In this document: in pieces, positions 53,795 to 64,000 of the stretch
How positions within the stretch are numbered: the stretch's first letter is position 1
Layout: every line of letters begins with the position of its first letter
Source of the DNA: Carettochelys insculpta
Taxonomy: Eukaryota; Chordata; Testudines; Carettochelyidae
Length of the DNA: 64,000 nt
NCBI RefSeq assembly: GCF_033958435.1
Contig: NC_134142.1
Coordinates: 101,875,001 to 101,939,000 of the forward strand
Reading direction: 5' to 3'
The notes under the pieces: model-generated
What the model was told of the DNA's origin: nothing
What the model saw: only the letters and a program-made list of their open reading frames with translations
The model's database searches: none
Translations under genes and position numbers: made by a program

Positions 53795-53915
53795 CATTTC
53801 AGAGTCAGAAAAATGGCAGTAGAGAAGTTAAGTGATTTGCCTATGGCCACACAACCAGCTAATGCAGTGCTGTGACTAGAACTTGGGAGTCCTAAGTTGT
53901 CAGCCTCCATTTCAG
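53795..53915 (-). repeat. MIR-type SINE remnant, antisense
   Basis: GAAGTTAAGTGATTTGCCTA, GGCCACACAACCAGC and TAGAACTTGGGAGTCCTAAG match an antisense MIR. Confidence 0.65.
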
Positions 53916-56900
53916 ACCTTTGACATATAGCAATATCTTTAGAACTACAAAGGTGGGAGAGGGGGAGTTGTAGGTTTTGTTTTGTTTTGTTTTTTTTTTA
54001 AATCATGGACCAGTTCTGTGCTGACATGGGTCCAACATTCTTTAAAGCAGCCTACTCCTATTTTGAGGAATTCAGTGGAACTTAACTGGTGACCAAACAA
54101 TTTGCTGGCTCTATGAATGGGGTGAATTTCACTATCATTTTTGGGCTACACAGGCATACTAGAGGAGAGAAAGGGGCTTTCTGCACTAAGCCCCATCGTC
54201 CTTTCTAATGCAACCAAGCACGGTAGGCATAAAGATCTTACTTAAAAGAGACATTTACCGATAAACATACTGCAATATATGTGTCTGATCTTGTCCTTGC
54301 TGAGCGGTGTGTCATAGCTCTCATTAATGCAGTTGGGATGAGCAGTGGGGCCCTATGTTTGTAAAAGTTTCAGTAATATTAATACAAAGCCAATTTTCTT
54401 GTCAGTTCCGTGGGCAATATTTTCCAAGAGTAGTGCCAATAAATCCCACCTTTTGGTGTGTTAAATACAGGAGGAAGCACAACAAAATATAAATGAGACG
54501 TGAAAACGTTTATGGCTAGCAAAGGGCACGAGCAATTACTTTTTATTTGTCCTGCCACTTTAACGTAAATATGCATATTTTCATAAGTTTATCAAAGACT
54601 TCTCAGAAAAAGTTAGCTAGAATTAAATTGTGAAAACTATACAGTCCATAAAATAAAGGTTGTTTTACAGTACCAAATTTTTCGAAATTTTAACAAGTAT
54701 TTAATCTTGCACAAACCTTATCTTTGATTGTAGAAATCCAAGACATTATTATCTCCTGGATTAGTTTTGGACTTGATATGATCAAAAATAAAATATATAG
54801 AGGAAAATGTAATTAACTTGCTCACGGACGTTTAACCTACTTGTTTTATATACTTGTGTATTACGGGGAGAAAGGTGTAGACTTTACAAGTCCACCCTCC
54901 AAAAAATAAATCTGAGATGATATTGAACAGCATGTTCTTTCACCTCTTTCAGCAGAGAAATGGGTATATTGGGAAATTTGGCAGAATAATCAGATAAGCA
55001 GTCTGGAAAAGATACATATGGTTACTACATTTAAAGTATTTGACCATCTGAAGGACAAATACTACACAAAATATATGCTTGTGAATATTTTCAGATGAGC
55101 AATGTATAAAATCAAACATGAAAGATTCAGGGTTTGGTTTTTTTTTCAAGAGTCAGTATTTTGTAAATTCATTACTACAAACATAATTGGTGCAAGAATT
55201 AAGTAGATAAGATTGAAATGTACTTGAATGATTTGGAGAAATACCAGTGTAAACCCTTAAAAAGTACATGGGAAAGTGCATTAAGGAAAGAACATTACAG
55301 TTATGATGATATTCATTGTTACAGTGAGGTATAAATCATTAAATGATGCCAAGAGCTCTGCTTCTGACCAGTGACGAGGTCACAGCACTGCCCACAGATT
55401 GTATGGAATGGAATAAAGTGATAGTATTGTGGAAAAGGTATGAATATGACAGGTTGTTAGAGAGATGTGCTAGGGGATTGCTCATATGCTTTATAATAAG
55501 GGATCAATAATAATTAATAATTAAAGGGACGATGTCAGTGGATTCTGCAGTGGTGATTTTAAATGACATTTCAAGATTGAAAAGACTGAAAACAAATGAT
55601 AAATGCCAGGGCCAATAAAGTGATTTGGGATTTTCAAAGTGCTCAGCATTGGCCTAAGCCTGTTCTTGCTGACGTGAATGGAGCAGAGTTAGGTCAAACC
55701 TGGAATGTCTCACCCGGACAAACTGGAACAACAAAAACCATATGCATGGAATGACAAAGATGTTCAGTGGCCAAAATAATAATTTTAGACGTTGGCAGTC
55801 TGTTGAACCACGAATAGCAGAGGAGCGTTCGCAGCTAGTGCCACCTCTGGAGGAGCAGATGGCACAGAACACAGGATGAGTTAGCAGGTCAGGTGGATGT
55901 GTGGCAACCTGTCTTGGATCATGGTGAAAAATGAGAGAGATCGCTTTTGCTGATCCGACGTTATGAAATAATATAAGGAAAAGTAACTGGTGTTGTACTG
56001 ATCTGCTCTAACTCAGCGCATAAGGAGCAGCCTGCACGGCTTTGAGCCACCTGTGGTTTCTGTAGCAGGCCAGACCATGGTCCATGGAAATTTATGGCAA
56101 GTTAATGGGTGTGTAGAAGATATAAGTAAAATGCTGTAGGCTAAAGGTTATTCATTTTGCACAGAATTATTATTATGGAGCAAATGCTGTGCCATCTCCC
56201 ATGGGTGCTAAAAGTCTCTGTGGATGCTGTGCAGTCAGCTCTGTGTAGACATGGGATTTTGGTGTCTGCCTAGAAAATCTGCAGAGCCTTCTAGGAGCAG
56301 CCTAATGGATTCCTGTGCCACATGAGGACACAGATGTTGTTGAGCCTGTGCTACAGGCTGCAGCTGTTAGGTGTGGAGTAGCTTTCACTCCACAGTTCCA
56401 CTGCTGCTCTGTGGCTGCCATGGGATGCGGAAGATTCCTCTTCCTGCCCACTGCAAATCTTAGCACATGGGGGTGGAATTCCCTGAGGTGACCCACAGCC
56501 CTGAATGGTGCCTTTGCAGTTATGTGCCTGATGAGCTATTTTGCGTAAGCAAACATGGAATTTAAACATGTGACAGGGACGTGGGAAACTGTGCAGGTGC
56601 CATTTTTGTGTCAAGTTTTGACTCTGTCAGTCTTATTTCCATTTCAATATTTGTTTGCAAAACTTTTCAAGCAACTTTTGAAAGCAGCAGTTGAAGAACT
56701 TGCTGCACAGAGGTAGCAGAGGCAGGCCCTAAGGCCACCTCACATCTGGAGAATGTGTCAAATAAAGTAAGCGCTATATTTCTAAAACCCAGAATATCTG
56801 GCTTGCAATGTGTTGGAAAGCACTGGGCTATAATGTGCCCCATTCAATTAAAAGAAACACTGGAAATGTGCTCTGGACACAGAGTAATGTCCTTGAAAAG

Positions 56901-56940
56901 GACTAAAGAGAAACCTCCCTCATAGACAGTTATTTCCTGA

Positions 56941-57237
56941 GGCTACACCTATACTAGACCAAGGAGGTTGACCTCTGATACACAATTTTAGCTATGCCAA
57001 TTGTGCAGCTAAAATTGACATATCTGTGCTTGACTAACTTGTCTGTCTGTCGAGGGGAAGGTCGACAGGAGAGTTTCTCTTTTTGACCTTCCTAATTTCT
57101 CACATCTCACAAGGAGTACAGGGGTCAACTGCAACCCGTGAGAGCTTGATTTCATGCATCCAGACTAGATGTGCAAAATTGAATCCTGCAAGATCGACCC
57201 CGAGCGACCTGATCTTCCGTGGTAGTTTAGCTAAACC
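56941..57237. mobile_element. MITE of the 23527 family, reverse orientation
   Basis: The 297-bp copy reads GGCTACACCTATACTAGACC at one end and a decayed TAGTTTAGCTAAACC at the other. CAATTGTGCAGCTAAAATTG and AGTACAGGGGTCAACTGCAA match the reverse complement of 23527-23825. Confidence 0.65.
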
Positions 57238-58285
57238 CTAACTGTCAGCTGTGGGCTTTGTCGGACCTTTTTTTGAAGCATCTGGTAGTAGTTGCTGTCA
57301 AAGACATCCTGCCAAACTACCTAGACCACTGATCTGATCCAGCTTGGTACTTCCTATGATTCTTTTTTTGTGTCTTATTTTCTGGGGTTCTTTTATGTGT
57401 GAGATAATTGGGTCTTTTGTTACCAGGCATTTTTTAAGACCATTTTATTTCGGGACATAGAAATATGAACTGCTCTGTTTATTTTATTTTATTTTGCCTT
57501 AGATTTTTTCCAGGATTTTCTGATAAAAGCCTCTTGTAAAAGCACCTCAAGGGATAGAGTAATGATTATATTTTGTTTGTTAAACAAACAAGTCCTACAC
57601 TGCATCCATTTTACATATATTTTTATGACATTGTTTTATTTAAAAACTGGAGTAGAGTGGAACATAACCTATTGTAGCATAACAAGGAGTTCTAAATACA
57701 GTACGACATTTTCTACTTAAAACCTGATACATCTAAGGCAGCCATATTAATAATTTCCCAAGTGATCTGATACGAGAATTTGCATTTTGATGTAAAAGAA
57801 AATGGCCCGTTTATATGTCATGTTACCCCTTACCTGGCTTAGTACGGTTCGTATGTTATCCTTTGTAATAACACAAGAGAGTATTGGTTTCAGTTTTTAC
57901 ACTAACAAAGAACTTGATTTCTCATTTAATTGGCTTTTTGCCAAAGCTTGTTAGAGAGCAGCCCATCCATTGTACAGGGTATATGTCCCTATTTTGTGCA
58001 TGTGTCTCTGTGTGTGTGGATGTGGGCTGTTGTTTTTTTAATCTTTTTTTTTTTAAATTTTACTAATCCTGCTGTGGTACCTAGAACATGTTCTGAATAA
58101 AATGTGTGAATTTAGGCCTTGCTTCTTAACAGCACAGGTGGATGTTTATGTCTGGGCGAAGTGTATGTAAGTTAGATAAGAAATGCTACCACAGGTATAG
58201 GGGAAGAGGGAGTTCTGACTTAGTAGCATCCAGAACCCACACTCCACAGGTGCTTGGCAGTAGAGAATCAGCCCTCTAAAAGCTA

Positions 58286-58608
58286 AGAGTATGTCTGCAT
58301 TGCAGCTGGGTGCGAGCCTTCTGGTTCAGGTACATGGACATTTGCTAGCTCAGCTCAAGGTAACACACTAAAAATAGCAGTGAGGATGCTGCAGTTCCAA
58401 AAGAGGTTTAGGGTAGCCAACTGCACTCAGACACCCACCCCTACCCACTCACCCAGACCCCTGGGTCTGAGCACGTGAGTCTAGCTCATCTTCTGCCAGT
58501 GGAACAGCATCCACGCAGCTCCTCTCAATGCACTGTCTTGAGCTGAGCTAGAGCGAATCTGCCCAGCCAAGCTGAGAAGCTGTTCCCAGCTGCAGTGTAG
58601 ACACTTCC
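58286..58608. mobile_element. MITE with TATGTCTGCATTGCAGCTGGG ends
   Basis: GAGTATGTCTGCATTGCAGC on the left and CAGCTGCAGTGTAGACACTTCC on the right are inverted repeats 323 bp apart. Class and target duplication are unclear. It resembles the GTCTACAC-ended MITEs. Confidence 0.6.
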
Positions 58609-61600
58609 AAAGAGTCTCACTTTCTCCCTGCTCTCACCTGGTTTTTGCTGGCAGAATCCCGCAAGTGGTGGAAAATTTGCCAAATCTTTGCTGTTGAGGC
58701 TGGGAACTGGCTTTTTAAGACCAGATAGTGGGTGGAGCGAGCTGGACGACATACTGTGGGAGATGATTTGTGTCAGCACAAATCCTAGGACACTTTCATT
58801 TGACTCTTAGGACATGTTGGCTGGAACTTTAAAGCTGCTCTTTCCCAGTGGCACTCCAAGGAAAGTCACAGCAGTAAACTCTCCAAGAGATGACAGCATC
58901 TGAACTACATCTCCATGTGATCTCCACAGGCATGTCTTCCCAAGACCATTTTTCTTCCAGAAACAGAGTCACAGCCAATCACTACATTTTTATGATTACT
59001 GTGGATTATTACATTGTAATGCCTACCAGCTCCAGGCATGTGCCAGAGCCCTACTGCACTAGACACACTTATGTGTGGCTTCCTGACTTATCTGACCACC
59101 AGAAAAAATGTGTTCTTAAAATTAGCCACAAGTCCTGAAGATATGGGGATCTATCTTCCTGGAGGGCAGCTTTACCTTTTGAAAGGGATAAAATAGCCCA
59201 ATTGGTCAAAGTTTCATTAGGTCCTTCCCCTGTGAGGGAAAGTCACAATTGCCAGATTCTCCAGGTAAGGGCACAAACTGAGACAACCAAGCTCTGGAAA
59301 TCAGGGAGTATGGGGGCCCCAACACACAGTATTTACATTAAAATAGAAAAAGGGCCCGTGGAGTGAGTCTGGTTCATCTCTCCACCTGATGGGATCACAC
59401 TGGGAAGTTTACTGTGGTTTTGGAGTGACTCTTGTGGGCTGCAGGCTGAAAATAGATAGATCCACAGAGAGTTCGTTGGCAGGAGGTTTCCTCACAGCCT
59501 TCTGAACAGCTTTGCAGATACCCTGTGTGTTGGCTTTAAAAAATCCACTTGGATCTTATACAGCGAGGGGTCTTGTTCAATGAGTAGAGGAGAATTTAGA
59601 ACAAGTAATTTGGACCCAGATTCCCAAGTCACGATCAATTCCATGGTCCCTCTTCTGCAATTTTGGGAGGGTGTTTGTAGGAGGGACAGAGGGTCCATCA
59701 TAAATTGTGGATTCAGATTCCAAACTCACAGGCTTTGGTTGCGACACCTCCCTAGTTCTGAGCACGTTGGCCTGCTGGCAGAGCCGTAACTTGTGCAGCT
59801 GGGAGTTGTGAGTACTGGGCTGGGCTCAAGAGAAACAACAAAAAACTGATCTGACACTCAACCTCCTTGCTGAGCTTTTTGCTGTGAGCCTGCTTTTCAC
59901 ATTCTGTTTTTCTAGTGCTCTCAGCCTTTAAACCAAAACAGCAGCCAGTCTGAGCAGACATCCAAAGAAGGGGCCCTGCTGTTGAACCTCATCTAATTTA
60001 TGCAGAAGAATGATGGCAGGGAGCTTGTCCCTCCTTTTTGGCACCTCCCTCACTTATACACGCCCTTCATTTGGATCTGTCGTGCACGCAACTTGGAGGC
60101 TGTTGGGCATCAGAAGCCAGCAGGCGAGACACAAGCAGAGATTTCTCTGGAATATGTTTTGGAAAGTTATGTTGTCAGTAGGACAGGGCCACCTGACGTT
60201 CACGAGCCTCTCCCACAGCCTGACACACTGTTCAATTTTTGGTTTGGGGATGTGTCCCCTCATTGTTCCAGTTTCAAAACAACCCCGCAGCCAGGTGGGA
60301 TTAAAACAAAGTACAATTTCCAACAAGCTGCAAGAGTGAATATATACTATGAAAATGTATGACCTGACCTGTTGTCTGCACTGCAATGTGTACCAAAGTC
60401 TAATCAAATGTCTGTTTTGCAAAATATCCCAATGATACATTAGCATAGTCAAGGATCTGTCATCATCTTAGTTAGCACTAATTGTGGTCAAAGTGCCAAT
60501 GACTTTGTTTGGCCTCATTGTGTGTCCAGAAGGTCAGATGCCTATTCAAAGCTAATCCATGCATTGGGCAGACCCCAGGCAGCCATGCGCCCCTCCTTTC
60601 CCACACAGCATGTTCTCTGCTTCATCTTCATGGCATTCCTTCCCTTCTCCCTCACATTCTCTTCTTGCTAGCAGTATCCATGTGTCTTTTGGGGATCTTG
60701 AGGTGATTGCTGACAGGTCACCTTTTCTTCCTTTCTGCCATTTCAGGGGATGTCTAGGAGGTGCCTTTTTCCAGGAGGTCCTCTGCTCCATTCCTGCTTC
60801 TCTGAACCGGGGTGTGGGACCCTGATGCCTCCTTCCCTTTCCCACCAGCTTGCTGAGCTTGTGCCACACCCCGATGAAGGAGTGGAGGAAGGCAGAAACT
60901 GTCCATTAGTCCCATTGTTTCAGGCCCTCGGAAGTGAAAGTGCTGTGGAGCTGGTGCTCCCCAATAAATTATAAGCATCTGAAATCTGCAAAAAGAAGTT
61001 AAGAGGACTGAGAGCATTTCCTGCTGGCTGTGGTGTCTTTACTAATCCAGACAACTAAATTAGTCACTGGAACAGCTGGTTGCTGTGCACATATAGTAAC
61101 GTTTCACCTTGCTTTTAAAAAGGTGTGGATGTGTGTGTGAAAGGCCAGTCAGTGAGACAGTAGATTAGAAAAGGGGCTCAGAACAGCTCTGCTAGATTTC
61201 AAGCACCTTGAAAGGAAGGTCTTTTTAAAACAGAAAATGTCAGGCTCCTTTCTAGGGCCAAGCCTGAAGTGCCAAAGTTACCCTCAGATGCAATCCCAAA
61301 GAGAAGCGAAAGCAGGGTTTGCACCAGAAAGCTCCAGGGTAACCACCAAGCAGCAAGTCTGCTTCAGTTTGTGCTGGCCAAGAAAGCTAACAGAACCCCC
61401 GGTCCTGATCCTTACCCTTCTGTTTCACAGCTCAGCTCCTGGTGGTTAAATCCATCCTGCCAGGCATCAGCCTCCTGTTGTCTGTGAAACTAATTAGAAT
61501 TCCTCTGAGCACGGCTGGATTAAGGCGAAGAATGTACTCGGCCTCACAAAAAAACTCTAAATACTTCATTCCCTCTTCCTCAAAGAAGCAGGCAGTATCT

Positions 61601-64000
61601 GTTCTGCATGCGGTCTGAGTCTGAGTCAGATGTCTCCCAGCTGCCCCTTACCCCACAGCCGCACATTCAGAAAGGGGTTTGGAGGTAGAAGTGGGACAGA
61701 GAGCAGCAGGCCATATAGTCAACAGTTTATAGCTGTCCAACAGTCACCTGACTGTGAGGTGTGTCTAAGAGGAGAATGTAAGATTGACTGTACTTTTGGC
61801 CTCCACAACATCCCCTGGGAACAAGTTCCTTGTGTTGACGGTGAGATACACCTTAACTAGTGTCTGCTGCAAACTCCTCAGGTTAGGTTATTGATATTAG
61901 CCTTTATGTTGTTCTGACAGGGTAAAGCAACAATACACTGGGAGACACACTGATAATGGGGGTCTTCCAAGGTGGTCAAGAACTGGTGTAATGTTCTGTA
62001 TTGCTTCTCCCCACAGTATAGGAGTTCGGCTGTGGCCCTATGGCCATTCTTTGCTGCCCACAATCCCTGTGTAGCACTTTGAGAGTAGACACAGGCAGGC
62101 TGTCTAGATTGATTGGTCGGCACCTCCACTGACAGAGTCAACCAGCTGCTGTCCCGTGGTGGGACCATTGAGGCTAGATAATGGTGAAAACACCATCTGT
62201 CTTTCCTAGAACTGACCCCATCTCCAGGGTGCAGAGACAATCTCTGAGGCAAAGGGTAGATCAAGCCTGGATGTGGATGGCCATGAAGGGTTAGAGGTAA
62301 CACACATTCTCACAACATGATCCTGGCGAATTGACAAACTACAGTATGAGAAGCAGGTAATGTTTCTCTAATGTGAAGCTGCAGCCAGAAAGACCCACTG
62401 ATGCATGACTGTGCAGGTTAATGCCTGTGTTTCTAAATGCCTGGTGTTAGTCATGTTTAATAGAAGTAAATCATTCCCCTTGAGGACTCCAGCCCCTGAG
62501 AGCCTTCGTAACCTGAGATGTTTGCTCTTTTGCTCTTCTTTTGTGTGTATCAAAAAGGTTCTGTTATTTGCAATGAGAAATCCCTAAAATACAAGGGCAT
62601 TACATATAAGGAATGCAGATGCCTTGCACTCATAAACTCAGTGATATGTGACCTTTCAGATGTTTGTAGGGAATAATATTTCACGAGGCAAGGTTTTTGA
62701 CTAAACTGCATGGTTGTTGTTTCTGGTCTTATAGATGACCCAGGAATGTGATGTTTTTACTGGCACAGCCCTTGGCTGGTAGCTGTCCAAGGCTCCTGGC
62801 ATGGCTTCGGCATTCCTGTAGATTTGACACAATTATTTTAACCAAAATCCCACATGCTTGATATAATCACTCAATGCCTTTAGAAAGGGTTTTATACCTA
62901 ATATGGACAAAAAAGGATTGTGCTGTTTTCGAAGATGTGACGTGTGGTGAGCAGGTTTGGATTCAGAAATAGACTCATCTGTGTTCACTTAACTGCAGCA
63001 TTTTTTCTGGTCTTTATTATAACAGCACAGGCACCTGCTCCCTGCCCCAGTCAAAGCTGTGATTCTCAGATTCAAAAAAACACAGCCGTTATCCAGCTTC
63101 TTTTGAGTCAGCTCTCTGTGGCATGTAAATGACAAAACTTCTTTGTGGAAACAGCTTACATAGTTATCACAGGTGAATGATGAGATGCTGGAAAGAAATG
63201 CCACCAACTTATCCTGGCCATAGGGGAAAGATAATTTTCCACTTGGGTTCAATATAAGAATAAGGAAAGGAAGACAGACATTATGACATCAGGCTTCTCT
63301 GTCATAGAATTGTTAATAGGGGGCTGATTCTGCCACTGCCTTGCTTCTTGTGTAGCCATTTACAGCAGTGCAGAGTGGTGTAAAATGATGTCAAGTTGGG
63401 GTGTTGCAGTTTTGCACCCACCTTTCAGGCATTTTGCATAGGTAGAATGATTCCACAAGGCACGAGGCAGCAGAGAACTAGGCCCCCACCCCCACTTCTG
63501 AGAGCATACACTGTCAGCGTGAAGTAGTTTGGTAATTTAGTTGTGTCCGTAGTGTGCTGATGTAGATTGTTTGCAGCACCTAGACTAGGCATGGACAAGA
63601 ATTCATGCAGTAACGTCAGCTCCCTGCATTCTAGCTCAATAGCACCTCCTGCCAACAGATCTGTTGAAAGGTGACTTTTGTTCATTTCAGAGGCTTCCTT
63701 GTGATCATGGTTCTTTGCCCAGTGGAAAAAGGAGGATGGTCTAGGACATGCTTCAGAAGCATTTTCACCAGCTGTCTCTGCACAGCAGTAGCAAATTCAA
63801 GTGTCTGTGTCTGTGGGTGGCATTCTGCTCATAGGGTCTGCTCCAGTGCCCTTTGCAGTGGGAGTCTTTCCATTAACATCAGTGAACTTTGGATCAGATC
63901 TCTAATTTCACACAGGTGGTGATGCAGGAAAACTCTTCAGCACATGGGTAAGTGCCTTCCTGAATACAGTTACAGAAGCACAGCCATGTCCACCTAGTCC

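Larger units (their letters stand above)
53393..64000 (+). other. DENND2B: DENND2B intron, 5' part, runs off the window
   Basis: After the GTAAGT donor I searched for the next DENN exon and did not find it. The stretch holds an antisense MIR near 53795-53915 and two MITEs (56941-57237 and 58286-58608). Large parts (53920-56930, 57240-58280 and 58620-64000) show nothing beyond ordinary intron, with short open frames on both strands. Confidence 0.65.

Noticed and set aside
60000..60974. Cluster of open frames of 65-132 codons on both strands
   Set aside because: I checked for the missing DENN exons and for another gene. No DENN motif or other recognisable domain is present, and both strands are equally open.

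Overview
The window is nuclear DNA from a reptile, most likely a turtle. The host gene reads as amniote DENND2B (ST5). The introns carry a repeat mixture I associate with turtles: CR1 LINE tails, MIR-type SINEs, hAT and Tigger-like MITEs, long palindromic MITEs with GGCxxTGTCTACAC ends, a Penelope-like element and a DIRS-like element. A softshell-type turtle is possible, but I cannot fix the species from the sequence alone.

One host gene is supported. It is DENND2B on the + strand, a DENN-domain Rab guanine-nucleotide exchange factor. Nine coding exons lie at 1143-2360, 10639-10775, 36633-36781, 40400-40615, 47455-47551, 48544-48588, 49896-50080, 50812-50921 and 53323-53392. Every intron has GT-AG ends. 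The phases join without a break to give 2227 nt, about 742 codons. They run from the Ser/Pro-rich N-terminal part into the start of the upstream DENN domain. The initiator exon lies before the window and the rest of the DENN module lies after it. No other host gene, tRNA, rRNA or CRISPR is visible.

Layout: 1-1142 is intron. 2361-10638 is an intron with a Tigger-like MITE, three hAT-type elements, MIRs, a CR1 3' end, and a SINE-like element interrupted by a palindromic MITE. 10776-36632 is a 26-kb intron with a 436-bp palindrome, a 5.6-kb DIRS-like element (14958-20567) with inverted terminal repeats and an internal complementary region, a second eroded DIRS-like fragment, MITEs, a Penelope tail and a 507-bp fold-back element. 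40616-47454 holds a decayed Penelope-like element on the - strand. 50922-53322 holds a second fold-back element. 53393-64000 is a largely featureless intron with two MITEs.

The observation most worth checking is in the two fold-back elements (26859-27365 and 52717-53253). They sit in 12-13 bp target-site duplications, and their arms carry a motif closely resembling a hammerhead ribozyme core: CTGAAGA, a GTGGG/CCCAC hairpin, GAAAGCTC, and short complementary flanks GGT/ACC. Decayed versions occur in the SINE-like element at 8611-9545 and in the Penelope-type tails at 45131-45171 and about 26757-26810. Hammerheads are known in Penelope-like elements and in retrozymes. A testable inference is that these are non-autonomous, ribozyme-bearing fold-back retroelements mobilised by Penelope machinery.
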